From: Bradyrhizobium cajani
GTDB taxonomy: Bacteria > Pseudomonadota > Alphaproteobacteria > Rhizobiales > Xanthobacteraceae
Assembly (NCBI RefSeq): GCF_009759665.1
Contig: NZ_WQNE01000019.1
Span: 89,305-153,304 of the forward strand
Length of the DNA: 64,000 bases
Reading direction: 5' to 3'
Part shown: positions 36,297 through 46,880 of the stretch, piece by piece
Position numbering within the stretch: the first letter of the stretch is position 1
Layout of the letters: the number at the start of each line of letters is the position of its first letter
Position numbers and translations under genes: made by a program
The notes under the pieces: generated by a model
Databases searched by the model: none
What the model was told of the DNA's origin: nothing
The model's input: the letters and a program-made list of their open reading frames with translations, nothing else

Positions 36297-37517
36297 GTGC
36301 ATGAGTGCAGTAAGGCACTACCTTCCGCACAGGATGAGCTTCGTTCCGATTGCGTCGAGCGCGCCTCGAAGCAAGGCAGTGACGGACGTGGTCCTTCAGG
36401 GCCTTGTCCGGAGCCACGCCCACAGCAAACCGCAATGGAATACTTTGCGAACGCCATGGCGGAATTGCTCGGCTGCAGGAACTGCTACGTCGCGATGATA
36501 TCCTCCTCCGGGCTGGATGAAGTCAGGATCGGCGACGTACCTGCCGATCCGTCATGCACGACGATGGTTGAGCGAATTGCGCGCAAGGGCACCGTCGAGG
36601 ACGTTGCCTCTCTCGAGCCGATCAATTCCCGGACCTCCTTCGTGCGAAAGTTGATCGGCGCCGAACCCCCGATAAAGGGTCACTCGGTCATTGGCAGATT
36701 TGCCTCCGGCGAGCGGACCACCGTCGTATTTGTGGCCGGATGGCGACCCACCGCGCTTGCCGAAGCCGAAATCCCCGGTCTGGCGCATACCGTGCGCCCG
36801 ATATGGAGGGCTGCTCATTCGCTTGCCCGTCAGGCGCCGGGCCATGTCGATGCGCAGCTCTGGCTCGAAGAGCTGACCTTTCCCGCCATCGTCGCCGACC
36901 AGGGATTGCACGTTTACGAAGTCAATCGTGGTGGACGCGTGCTGCTTGCCAAGCGCGAGCTGCTAAGGGTGGATGGAGGCAGGCTCGCCGGCGCATGCAG
37001 TTCCGTAACCGAGAGCTTGCGGCGGGCGATCCGGAGGGTGCTCGGTGAGAGCGGGACTCGTGGATTGTTCAATACTACGGTACCGCTCTCGATGGATCGC
37101 CAGCAATTCGCCTTCGCCAAGATCGGCGCTGTTCCGACGCATGACGAGCTGGGAAGGGCCCTCATCGTCGTGCCGCAATTCGACGATGTGCACGGCGCGC
37201 ACTGCATTGCATCTGCCTTTGGGTTGAACTGGGCTGAGGAAAGGATCGTCGCGCGTATTCTTCAATTCCAGTGCCCTCGCGATATCGGAGCTGAGCTTCG
37301 ACTGACCGAGGCAACGGTGCGAACTTACACCAAGAGGATCATGCTCAAATTGGGCATCAATCGACAGTCGGAATTCTTTCTTCTGTATCATCTCACCCAG
37401 TCACCTTTTGGCGCGGGCCGGCGCGAGAACTTGGTGAGCCGGCCGGCCTCCGCTGATCCATTGAACGAAGACCGGCCGATGAGTTTGCGGACGGCGGGCA
37501 AGCGTTCGTCTGACTGA
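36297..37517 (+). CDS. LuxR-type helix-turn-helix transcriptional regulator
   Basis: This is a 406-residue regulator. The C-terminal HTH (about residues 308-375) has the LuxR/GerE pattern: ERIVARILQFQCPRDIGAEL, LTEATVRTYTKRIMLKLGI. The N-terminal 300 residues include a possible GAF-like part (about 50-190) and a PAS-like part (about 195-300, FPAIVADQGLHVYEVN), judged by pattern only. The GTG at 36297 is chosen for its GGAGG at good spacing; an upstream GTG at 36240 lies inside the adaptor gene. It is 37 bases after the adaptor gene, on the same strand. It probably controls this secretion cluster, which is an inference from position. Confidence 0.82.
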   Translation: MHECSKALPSAQDELRSDCVERASKQGSDGRGPSGPCPEPRPQQTAMEYFANAMAELLGCRNCYVAMISSSGLDEVRIGDVPADPSCTTMVERIARKGTVEDVASLEPINSRTSFVRKLIGAEPPIKGHSVIGRFASGERTTVVFVAGWRPTALAEAEIPGLAHTVRPIWRAAHSLARQAPGHVDAQLWLEELTFPAIVADQGLHVYEVNRGGRVLLAKRELLRVDGGRLAGACSSVTESLRRAIRRVLGESGTRGLFNTTVPLSMDRQQFAFAKIGAVPTHDELGRALIVVPQFDDVHGAHCIASAFGLNWAEERIVARILQFQCPRDIGAELRLTEATVRTYTKRIMLKLGINRQSEFFLLYHLTQSPFGAGRRENLVSRPASADPLNEDRPMSLRTAGKRSSD

Positions 37518-37531
37518 GTACGGGACTCTCC

Positions 37532-38545
37532 GTGATGTCGCGTCGCATGAGCTGCGCAGGTTTCCTCCATCGGGCTTTCGCCGTGCTGGCATTGGCTGGG
37601 GCCGGCTTCCATGCCGATGCTCAGGACATTCAATTGGCGCTTCCGATTGCCTGCGAGCCTGGCCGCACCTGCTACATCCAGAACTACACCGATCTCGATC
37701 CATCTCGGTCGGCGCGAGATTACAAATGCGGCACGCTGACTTATGACAACCACAACGGCACCGACTTTCGCTTGCCCTCACTTGCAGCGCAAAAGACCGG
37801 CGTGGAGGTGCGCGCCGCGGCAGGCGGCCGCATTCTGCGTACACGCAACGACGCTCTGGACGACGCTTTCACGAAATCGGGACGCGAAGCAGTGCGCGAG
37901 ACCGAATGCGGCAATGGCGTCGTGATCGAACATCCGGGGCAGTGGGAAACCCAGTACTGCCACCTGGCCGCCGGCAGTGTGTTGGTCAATGTCGGCGACA
38001 AGGTCGAACCTGGACAGCCGATCGGCCGTGTCGGTCTTTCCGGCCTCACGGAGTATCCCCACCTGCATTTCACCGTGAGGCACAATGGTGCGGTCGTCGA
38101 TCCCTTTGCGTATGGGGTTCGTCCCGGGTCTTGCGAGGGCGGTCAATCCCTCTGGCTTGCTGCCATCCGCTCGAAACTCGAATATCAGGAACGAGCCATC
38201 CTCAATGCAGGCTTTACGACGGGCCCGGTCACGATGGAACTCATCGAGGACGGCAGTGCCGAGCGGCAAACGCCGTCTGCCAGCTCGATGGCGATCGTCG
38301 CGTTCGTTCGCGCTATCGGGCTGAAGGCAGGCGACGCGCAATGGCTGGTCATCAAGGGTCCCCTCGAGAATGTCATCGCGGAAAATCGGTCTGCGCCGCT
38401 TCAGGGCAACAAGGCGCAATTCATGCTTTTTGCGGGGAAGAAGCGCCCTCCTGGGGGGTGGGACCGTGGCACCTACAAGGCGACCTATGTCATCGAGCGC
38501 GATGGCCAGGTCGTGCTCAAAAAGGACCTGGAGCTCACACTTTAG
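37532..38545 (+). CDS. Secreted M23 family metallopeptidase (LytM domain)
   Basis: This is a 337-residue exported peptidase. The signal peptide ends near ADA-QD (residue 31). The LytM/M23 domain has the zinc motifs HNGTD (HxxxD, about residue 74) and HLHF (HxH, about 177), with LSGLTEYP between. The mature protein has about seven cysteines and likely disulfides in the periplasm. A C-terminal domain of about 115 residues (MELIEDGSA... GWDRGTYKATYV) is not a standard binding module I can name. M23 peptidases cleave peptidoglycan cross-links. The start is GTG 37532 or ATG 37535. It lies 14 bases after the LuxR gene, suggesting the same transcript. Confidence 0.87.
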   Translation: MMSRRMSCAGFLHRAFAVLALAGAGFHADAQDIQLALPIACEPGRTCYIQNYTDLDPSRSARDYKCGTLTYDNHNGTDFRLPSLAAQKTGVEVRAAAGGRILRTRNDALDDAFTKSGREAVRETECGNGVVIEHPGQWETQYCHLAAGSVLVNVGDKVEPGQPIGRVGLSGLTEYPHLHFTVRHNGAVVDPFAYGVRPGSCEGGQSLWLAAIRSKLEYQERAILNAGFTTGPVTMELIEDGSAERQTPSASSMAIVAFVRAIGLKAGDAQWLVIKGPLENVIAENRSAPLQGNKAQFMLFAGKKRPPGGWDRGTYKATYVIERDGQVVLKKDLELTL

Positions 38546-38647
38546 CTCGCGCCTGGGTGCGCGGGATCCGGCTCCAAGAGCGGTTTGAAGGCCTGATCGG
38601 TTGCCGGAACGGCCCGCTCCCGCTATAGGGCGTGGAGAGGGTGAGCC

Positions 38648-39463
38648 ATGTCCGACATGCGTTTGATCGTTGCAGGAGCCGGCGGCCGGATGGGCCGCGC
38701 ACTGACGCGGGCGATTGCCGAGAGCAAAGGCGCAGTGCTGGCCGGCGCGCTGGAGGCGCCGGGTTCCGATCTGCTCGGCAAGGATGCCGGGGTGCTCGCA
38801 GGCCTGCCCGCCAATGGCATCGAGCTGTCGGCCGATCTCTGGGCGATGTCGAAGGATGCCGACGGCATCCTCGACTTCACCGTGCCGGCCGCGACCATCG
38901 CCAATGTCGCGATCGCCGCCCAGCGCGGCCTCGTCCATGTCGTCGGCACGACCGGCCTCTCGGCCTCCGACAATGCCGTGATCAAGAGCGTCACCAACCG
39001 CGCCGTCGTGGTGCAGTCCGGCAATATGAGCCTGGGTGTCAACCTGCTCGCCGCGGTGGTCAAGCGCGTCGCCAAGGCGCTCGACGAGAGCTTCGACATC
39101 GAGATCGTCGAGACCCATCATCGCATGAAGGTCGATGCGCCCTCGGGCACGGCGCTGATGCTGGGCCAGGCGGCGGCGAGCGGCCGCGGTGTCTCGCTCG
39201 ATGAGCGTGCGGCGCGCGGCCGCGACGGCATCACCGGCGCGCGGCGGCCCGGCGACATCGGCTTTGCCTCGTTGCGCGGCGGCACCGCGGCCGGCGATCA
39301 CAGCGTGAGCTTCCTCGGCCCGTTCGAGCGCCTGACGCTGTCGCATCACGCCGAAGACCGCATGCTGTTCGCCCATGGCGCGCTGAAGGCGGCGCTGTGG
39401 GCGCATGGCAAGAGCCCGGGGCACTACTCGATGGCCGACGTGCTCGGCCTATCCGACATCTGA
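38648..39463 (+). CDS. dapB: 4-hydroxy-tetrahydrodipicolinate reductase
   Basis: DapB reduces hydroxy-tetrahydrodipicolinate in the lysine and meso-diaminopimelate pathway. The 271-residue product has the nucleotide-binding GAGGRMGRALTRA loop near the N terminus, VVGTTGLS, the NMSLGVNLL segment and the substrate-binding EIVETHHRMKVDAPSGTAL region. It is followed by gpmA after 19 bases, probably as an operon. No sign of co-transcription with the upstream M23 gene (102-base gap). Confidence 0.97.
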   Translation: MSDMRLIVAGAGGRMGRALTRAIAESKGAVLAGALEAPGSDLLGKDAGVLAGLPANGIELSADLWAMSKDADGILDFTVPAATIANVAIAAQRGLVHVVGTTGLSASDNAVIKSVTNRAVVVQSGNMSLGVNLLAAVVKRVAKALDESFDIEIVETHHRMKVDAPSGTALMLGQAAASGRGVSLDERAARGRDGITGARRPGDIGFASLRGGTAAGDHSVSFLGPFERLTLSHHAEDRMLFAHGALKAALWAHGKSPGHYSMADVLGLSDI

Positions 39464-39482
39464 ACAAAACGGAAAGCAGTCA

Positions 39483-40106
39483 ATGAGCGAACGTCTTCTC
39501 GTGCTGGTGCGGCACGGCCAGAGCGATTGGAATCTGAAGAACCTGTTCACGGGGTGGAAGGATCCCGATCTCACCGAGCTCGGCGTGAAAGAAGCGAGAG
39601 ACGCCGGCCGGAAGCTGAAGGCGCAGGGGCTCGTGTTCGACGTCGCCTACACCTCGGTGCTGACGCGCGCGCAGCACACGCTCGATCTCATCCTCGGCGA
39701 GCTCGGCCAGGAAGGCCTGCCGACCTCGAAGAACCTCGCGCTGAACGAGCGCGACTATGGCGATCTCTCGGGCCTCAACAAGGATGACGCCCGCAAGAAA
39801 TGGGGCGAGGATCAGGTGCTGATCTGGCGCCGCTCCTACGACGTGCCGCCGCCCGGCGGCGAGAGCCTGAAGGATACGCTGGCGCGCGCGCTGCCCTATT
39901 ACGTGCAGGAGATCCTGCCCGGCGTGCTCAACGGCAAGCGCACGCTGGTTGCCGCTCACGGCAATTCTCTGCGCGCGCTGATCATGGTGCTGGAAAAGCT
40001 CTCGCCCGAAGGCATTTTGAAGCGCGAGCTCGCGACGGGTGTGCCGATCATCTACCGCCTCAATGCGGATTCGACGGTGGCCTCGAAGCTGGATCTGGCG
40101 GGCTGA
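39483..40106 (+). CDS. gpmA: 2,3-bisphosphoglycerate-dependent phosphoglycerate mutase
   Basis: GpmA interconverts 3- and 2-phosphoglycerate in glycolysis and gluconeogenesis. The 207-residue product is the short alphaproteobacterial form. It has the catalytic LVRHGQSDWN, GWKDPDLTELG, LNERDYGDLSG and AAHGNSLRAL (second catalytic histidine). The ATG at 39483 fits the family start; the frame is open upstream but runs into dapB. It follows dapB with 19 bases between. Confidence 0.96.
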   Translation: MSERLLVLVRHGQSDWNLKNLFTGWKDPDLTELGVKEARDAGRKLKAQGLVFDVAYTSVLTRAQHTLDLILGELGQEGLPTSKNLALNERDYGDLSGLNKDDARKKWGEDQVLIWRRSYDVPPPGGESLKDTLARALPYYVQEILPGVLNGKRTLVAAHGNSLRALIMVLEKLSPEGILKRELATGVPIIYRLNADSTVASKLDLAG

Positions 40107-40117
40107 TCACAGATGCC

Positions 40118-40216
40118 GTCATTCCGGGGCGCCCGTAGGGCGAACCCGGAATATCGAGGTTCTCAGGTGCGCAATTGCGCACCGTAGTTCGATGCTTCGC
40201 ATCGCCCCGGAACGAC
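40118..40216. repeat. Intergenic palindromic repeat, family B, copy 2
   Basis: This copy is inverted relative to the one at 23149-23249. Over about 65 bases, including the two small palindromes gatgcgaagcatc and ggtgcgcaattgcgcacc, the two differ at only a few positions. It lies between convergent gpmA and the alkyltransferase gene. Confidence 0.88.
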
Positions 40217-40225
40217 ATCGGACGA

Positions 40226-41122
40226 TCACTGAATCCCCAGCTGCCCGGCCTCCCAGCCCAGCATCGCCTGCTTGCGGGTGATGCCCCAGTGATAGCCGGT
40301 GAGCGTGCCGCTCTTGCCGAGCGCGCGGTGACAGGGCACGACGAAAGACACCGGGTTCTTGCCGACCGCAGCACCGACGGCGCGCGAGGCCTTCGGGCTG
40401 TTGATGTTGCAGGCGATGTCTGAATACGACACCGCGCGGCCCATCGGGATCTTCAGCAGCGTCTCCCAGACCCGCACCTCGAAATCGGTGCCGATCATCA
40501 CCACGCGCAGCGGCTGGTCGGGCCGCCACAGCTTCGGGTCGAAGATGCGCTGTGCGAGCGCGGCCGTGCCTTCGTGATCCTCGACATAGGTGGCCTTCGG
40601 CCAGCGCCGCGTCATGTCGGCGAGCGCAACCTTCTCCTCGCCATGATCGGCGAAGGCAAGGCCCGACAGGCCGCGGTCCGTCGCGATCACGATCGCGGTG
40701 CCGAACGGCGAGGGATGGAAGCCGTAACGCAGCGCCAATCCCGCGCCGCCGTTCTTCCATTCGCCCGGCGACATCGCCTCATGGGTGACGAAGAGATCGT
40801 GCAGCCGGCCCGGTCCTGAAAGACCGGAGTCGAGCGCTGCGTCGAGGATGCTCGCGGAATCCCTGAGCAGGCTCTTGGCGTGGTCGAGGGTCAACGCCTG
40901 CATGAAAGCCTTCGGCGTGAGCGAGGCCCAGCGGCGGAACAGATGGTGCAGCTCATCCGGCGTGACCCCGGCCGCATCCGCCATCGCCTCGATGGTCGGC
41001 TGCGCGCGCCAGTTCTCCGAGATGAATGCGATCGCCCGGCGCACGGAATCATAGTCGCGCAGCGCGGCGTTCTGGATGCCCGGCCCTGCCAGGCGCTGGT
41101 CATGTATCGCGAGTGTCATCAT
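40226..41122 (-). CDS. Ada-like HTH / methylated-DNA-protein-cysteine methyltransferase
   Basis: This is a 298-residue DNA repair protein. An AraC-type HTH (about residues 20-115, TIEAMADAAGVTPDELHHLFRRW) is followed by an MGMT/Ogt domain with the active-site PCHR motif (VPCHRALGKSG) that takes the alkyl group from O6-methylguanine. The N-terminal zinc domain of Ada, which carries the phosphotriester acceptor cysteine, is missing, so methyl-induced activation as in E. coli Ada is unlikely. The start is one of two adjacent ATGs (41122 or 41119). The long frame upstream is antisense to DUF2244 and is rejected. Confidence 0.9.
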   Translation of the reverse strand: MMTLAIHDQRLAGPGIQNAALRDYDSVRRAIAFISENWRAQPTIEAMADAAGVTPDELHHLFRRWASLTPKAFMQALTLDHAKSLLRDSASILDAALDSGLSGPGRLHDLFVTHEAMSPGEWKNGGAGLALRYGFHPSPFGTAIVIATDRGLSGLAFADHGEEKVALADMTRRWPKATYVEDHEGTAALAQRIFDPKLWRPDQPLRVVMIGTDFEVRVWETLLKIPMGRAVSYSDIACNINSPKASRAVGAAVGKNPVSFVVPCHRALGKSGTLTGYHWGITRKQAMLGWEAGQLGIQ

Positions 41123-41178
41123 GACCGGAAATGTAGGAGAGGGGCGGGTTCGAAACCACCCGATTTCCGATCCGAATA

Positions 41179-41712
41179 TCAGGCCACCGGGTTGTAGGTC
41201 GGGCCGCGCCTTGCGGCGCTCAGAGCGTCGACCAAGGCCTTGTAAAAGCGTGCTTTTTCCTCTGGTCCCAGGAACCCGGCGATCTGGAGCTGGCGGCCGC
41301 GCGAAATCAGATAGAGGTGCTCGATGCCATAGTCTTCGTCGACCTCCTGGTCGAGGCGGACCCAGAGCGGGTTGAACACCCATTCGGAAACCTGGCCGCG
41401 ATGGCTGACGCGGCGCACCCGCAGTTCCGACGGCGTGACCACGATTTCCTCGGTCGCCCGTGCGCTGCGGAAATTGACCTTGAAGGCCCACCAGATCACC
41501 AGCACGTCGAGGCCGAAGAAGCCGAACACCGGCCATGCCCCCATCATCAGGAAGGCGAGGCCCGTGACGAAGCTGACGACGCTCAGGAACAGCATCACGG
41601 CCAGAAAGCCGGTGCGGTTCAGCGAGCGGTGCGGCGACAGCAGCGCAGAGAAGATCTGAGGCTCGTTCTCGCTCTCAGATCGCGCGCGCTCAATTTCGTT
41701 GCCTGTGCTCAT
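41179..41712 (-). CDS. DUF2244 domain-containing membrane protein
   Basis: This is a 177-residue protein of the DUF2244 family, which is common in alphaproteobacteria and of unknown function. Two membrane helices (about residues 38-58 and 60-80) follow an acidic N terminus. The conserved SPHRSLNRTGF segment precedes the first helix, and a C-terminal cytoplasmic domain has VVTPSELRVRRVSHRG and IAGFLGPEEKARF. It is divergent from nth with only 22 bases between starts, so their promoters overlap each other's coding regions or leader. Confidence 0.9.
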   Translation of the reverse strand: MSTGNEIERARSESENEPQIFSALLSPHRSLNRTGFLAVMLFLSVVSFVTGLAFLMMGAWPVFGFFGLDVLVIWWAFKVNFRSARATEEIVVTPSELRVRRVSHRGQVSEWVFNPLWVRLDQEVDEDYGIEHLYLISRGRQLQIAGFLGPEEKARFYKALVDALSAARRGPTYNPVA

Positions 41713-41734
41713 TGTCCCTCAGTATATCCCGATC

Positions 41735-42514
41735 ATGGCGAAAATCACCCGCAAGCCGGCCCCGCGCAAAGCGGCCGTGCCGAAGAAAAAGGCCAAGGCG
41801 GTCCTCAAGGCGGCCACCGCGAAGCCGAAGGCGCCTGCCAAGACATCGAGCAAAGCCACAAGACCCAATTCTATCAAGTCTTGGACGCCGGCCGAGATTC
41901 ACGAGGTCTTCAGCCGTTTCCGCAAGGCCAATCCGGAGCCGAAAGGCGAGCTTGAGCACATCAATCCGTTCACGCTGCTGGTCGCCGTGGTGCTGTCGGC
42001 GCAGGCGACCGACGCCGGCGTCAACAAGGCGACACGCGCATTGTTCGAGGTCGCCGATACCCCGCAGAAGATGCTCGACCTCGGCGAGGAACGCCTGCGC
42101 GAGTACATCAAGACCATCGGCCTCTACCGGACCAAGGCGAAGAACGTCATCGCGCTGTCGGCCAAAGTGCTCAGCGAATTCGGCGGCGAGGTGCCGCGCA
42201 CGCGTGCCGAGATCGAATCGTTGCCCGGCGCCGGGCGCAAGACCGCCAATGTCGTGCTCAACATGGCCTTTGGCGAGCACACCATGGCGGTCGACACCCA
42301 CGTCTTTCGTGTCGGCAACCGGACTGGACTTGCGCCCGGCAAGACGCCGCTGGAGGTCGAGCTTGGTCTCGAAAAGGTGATCCCGGCCGAATTCATGCTG
42401 CATGCCCATCATTGGCTGATCCTGCACGGCCGCTATACTTGCCTCGCGCGCAAGCCGCGCTGCGAAGTCTGCCTGATCAACGATCTCTGCCGGTGGCCGG
42501 AAAAGACGGTGTGA
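41735..42514 (+). CDS. nth: Endonuclease III
   Basis: Nth removes oxidised pyrimidines and nicks the resulting abasic site. The 259-residue product has a long, basic, lysine/alanine-rich N-terminal tail (about 45 residues, KAAVPKKKAKAVLKAA) that is absent in E. coli Nth. The helix-hairpin-helix has LPGAGRKTANVVL, carrying the catalytic lysine, then VDTHVFRV with the catalytic aspartate. The 4Fe-4S motif C-x6-C-x2-C-x5-C is in the last 25 residues. The ATG at 41735 is used because the upstream frame overlaps the divergent DUF2244 gene. Confidence 0.96.
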   Translation: MAKITRKPAPRKAAVPKKKAKAVLKAATAKPKAPAKTSSKATRPNSIKSWTPAEIHEVFSRFRKANPEPKGELEHINPFTLLVAVVLSAQATDAGVNKATRALFEVADTPQKMLDLGEERLREYIKTIGLYRTKAKNVIALSAKVLSEFGGEVPRTRAEIESLPGAGRKTANVVLNMAFGEHTMAVDTHVFRVGNRTGLAPGKTPLEVELGLEKVIPAEFMLHAHHWLILHGRYTCLARKPRCEVCLINDLCRWPEKTV

Positions 42515-42550
42515 TGCCGGCGATAGCCGCGCTCGGCTTCGTCGCACTGA

Positions 42551-42667
42551 TCACCCGCGCCCGCCGGGCCCGTTCACGCCGGCGCCGTTCGGCTTCGCCA
42601 GGATGGTGCTGCGGAAATGCGGTGTGCAGGTGACGTAGGGCGCGATGATCAATCGCGCCGCGGTCTC
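42551..42667 (-). pseudogene. Possible gene remnant with coding-like codon use
   Basis: This short open frame between nth and the membrane protein gene ends in GPGGRG-stop and includes LIIAPYVTCTPHFRST. Almost every codon ends in G or C, as in the real genes here, unlike a random non-coding stretch. There is no start codon: the frame runs upstream into the palindrome at 42671-42696. It could be the 3' end of a decayed gene cut by the repeat. I do not recognise the protein. Confidence 0.25.
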
Positions 42668-42670
42668 GCT

Positions 42671-42696
42671 CCACCTCTCCCTACGGGAGAGGTGGG
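42671..42696. repeat. Short palindromic repeat, family E
   Basis: The sequence ccacctctccctacgggaga plus ggtggg is a compact hairpin. A near copy (acctctcccgcaagcgggag) lies at 62644-62667 and a decayed one near 56376-56400. It lies just after the stop of the EI24 membrane protein gene, where it may help end transcription. Confidence 0.75.
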
Positions 42697-42701
42697 CACG
42701 G

Positions 42702-43442
42702 TCACCGCACCGAGCGCGCCGGCTCGATCAGCTCCGGCCGTGAACCGGACAGGCGCTTGTGCATGTGGACCATGAAGGCCATGCCGAAGATCGGAGTCGC
42801 CAGGTTGACGACCGGGATCGAGACGAACGCCGCAATGAAGAGGCCGGCGGTGAAGATGGTCGCGGCGTGGTCGCGCCGCATCGCCTTGGCCTCTTCCGGC
42901 GAGCGGAAACGCATTGCGGCAAGCTCGAAATATTCGCGGCCGAGCAGCCAGGCGGCGGCGAGGAAGAAGATCAGGAATCCCGCCCCCGCCAGCAACACCA
43001 GCGGCAGTGCGGCGAGATAGATCAGGATCGTCAGCAGCGCGGTCTTGACGCCCTCGAAGATCGCCTGGCTGAACGGCAGCGCAACGCCCGGCCGCTCCGC
43101 CGGATAGTGCTCGCGCTCGACGATGTCGGCGACGTCGTCGACGAACAGGCTGGCCACCAGCGAGGTGATCGCGGGCATCAGGAAGACCCCGCCGAACACG
43201 ACGCCGAAGCCTGCTGCGATCGAGACGATCCAGGCCAGGACCTCCAGCGACGAATGCCAGCTCGGCCCGAGCAGGCCTTCCAGCCAGACCTCGCCATGGG
43301 TCGCGAACCAGCTCAGGAGCCGCTGCAGTCCGATCGCCAGCACCGTGATCAGCACCAGGGCAAGGCCGATCGATCGCCACAGGATCGAGCGCATCGGCGG
43401 CGAGATCATTTGCGACAGCGCCTTCACGGCGGCATCCAGCAT
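42702..43442 (-). CDS. EI24 / CysZ-like membrane protein
   Basis: This is a 246-residue membrane protein of the EI24 family, related to the sulfate transporter CysZ. Four to five long hydrophobic segments are visible (about residues 20-45, 70-100, 130-165 and 190-215), with conserved FGGVFLMPAITSLVASLFVDDVAD and GREYFELAAMRFRS. CysZ imports sulfate in E. coli, but many alphaproteobacterial members are uncharacterised, so the substrate remains open. No cysteine synthesis genes are adjacent. It starts at ATG. Confidence 0.85.
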   Translation of the reverse strand: MLDAAVKALSQMISPPMRSILWRSIGLALVLITVLAIGLQRLLSWFATHGEVWLEGLLGPSWHSSLEVLAWIVSIAAGFGVVFGGVFLMPAITSLVASLFVDDVADIVEREHYPAERPGVALPFSQAIFEGVKTALLTILIYLAALPLVLLAGAGFLIFFLAAAWLLGREYFELAAMRFRSPEEAKAMRRDHAATIFTAGLFIAAFVSIPVVNLATPIFGMAFMVHMHKRLSGSRPELIEPARSVR

Positions 43443-43577
43443 CGGGGTACCCTTCTTACGAAAACCACCCGCGAGAGGTAGACATGCCGGGCGGCTTCGG
43501 CAAGGGAGGCTGGCCTGCGGCTAACGGCCGATCGCGGGGCCATCGCGTATGACTTTTGGCACCGCCTGACCGCACGC

Positions 43578-43716
43578 CTCGTCCTCGAGACGACCGCTTC
43601 CAGCGGTCTCCTCAGGATGAGGCTAAGCAGCACCGTGCCTGTTGAAACTGCTGCCACGCATTCCGTCCTCATCCTGAGGAGCCCGCCCAAAGCGGGCGTC
43701 TCGAAGGATGGCCGCA
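43578..43716. repeat. Intergenic palindromic repeat, family D, copy 1
   Basis: The element contains gtcctcgagacgaccgcttc, ggtctcctcaggatgagg and cctcatcctgaggagc, with gcgggcgtctcgaaggatgg at the end. It is related to 59691-59800. It fills much of the 342-base spacer 43443-43784, in which I see no gene. Confidence 0.8.
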
Positions 43717-43784
43717 GGAACCGCTCTCAACTGCGCTTCCCTCCACAGGAGGGGAGGAGAAGAATGCCGCGCGGCCAGGCTAAG

Positions 43785-44231
43785 CTACTCGTGCCGATGC
43801 CCGTGCTTCCGCGCCTTCGCCTGCTTCCCCTCTCCCGTCGGGATCATCACCACCCGACCGTAGCGCACACCACGCTCGGCTATGATGTGATCGGCGAAAT
43901 GCCTGACTTCGCCGGCATCGCCGCGCAGCGCCGTCAGCTCCATGCAGTTGTCGTCGTCGAGGTGGACGTGCAGAGTCGCCAGGGCGAGATCGTGATGGCC
44001 GTGGAATTCCTGCACCAGGCGCTTCGAGAGATCGCGCGCGGCGTGGTCGTAGACATAGACGAGGCCGGCGACGCAGGGGCCGGCCTGCGCGGTGCCTTCC
44101 GTGCTCTGTTGCAGGCCGGCGCGGGCGAGGTCGCGGATGATCTCGGAACGGTTCTGGTAGCCGCGCGCCTCCGCCGCCGCGTCGATCTCCGCCAGGAGAT
44201 CGTCCTCGATCGTGATGGTGATGCGTTGCAT
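43785..44231 (-). CDS. nikR: Nickel-responsive regulator NikR
   Basis: NikR is a nickel-dependent repressor with a ribbon-helix-helix DNA-binding domain. The 148-residue product has the RHH part (QRITITIEDDLLAEIDAAAEARGYQNRSEIIRDL over residues 2-35) and the ACT-like metal domain. The Ni site is complete: H77, H88, H90 and C96 match E. coli H76, H87, H89 and C95. The C terminus is His-rich (KHGHRHE). No nickel transporter or urease/hydrogenase gene lies next to it. It is downstream of the copper ATPase on the same strand, separated by a family A repeat. Confidence 0.95.
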   Translation of the reverse strand: MQRITITIEDDLLAEIDAAAEARGYQNRSEIIRDLARAGLQQSTEGTAQAGPCVAGLVYVYDHAARDLSKRLVQEFHGHHDLALATLHVHLDDDNCMELTALRGDAGEVRHFADHIIAERGVRYGRVVMIPTGEGKQAKARKHGHRHE

Positions 44232-44270
44232 CAGATCTTTCTCCGTGCGTCTCGCCTGTGTCCGTTGATG

Positions 44271-44357
44271 CGTAGCCCGGATGGAGCGAAGCGCAATCCG
44301 GGACGATATCGGTATAGGGACAGAACCCGGATTTCGCTACGCTCCATCCGGGCTACG
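44271..44357. repeat. Intergenic palindromic repeat, family A, copy 3
   Basis: Arms starting cgtagcccggatggagcg and ending cgctccatccgggctacg pair with a few mismatches. It lies between copA and nikR, 14 bases after the copA stop, and may act as a terminator. Confidence 0.88.
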
Positions 44358-44371
44358 GATACTTTATTTCC

Positions 44372-46843
<2,472 letters not shown>

Positions 46844-46861
46844 TGCTCCGGCCTTGCAACC

Positions 46862-46880
46862 TATACCCGGTAGGGGTATA
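46862..46880. promoter_or_regulatory. Probable CsoR operator between copA and csoR
   Basis: The inverted repeat tataccc-ggtag-gggtata, with 7-base perfect arms and G/C runs in the centre, matches the type of site bound by CsoR/RcnR repressors. It lies in the 45-base gap between the divergent copA and csoR starts, so one bound tetramer could control both genes. Confidence 0.7.
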
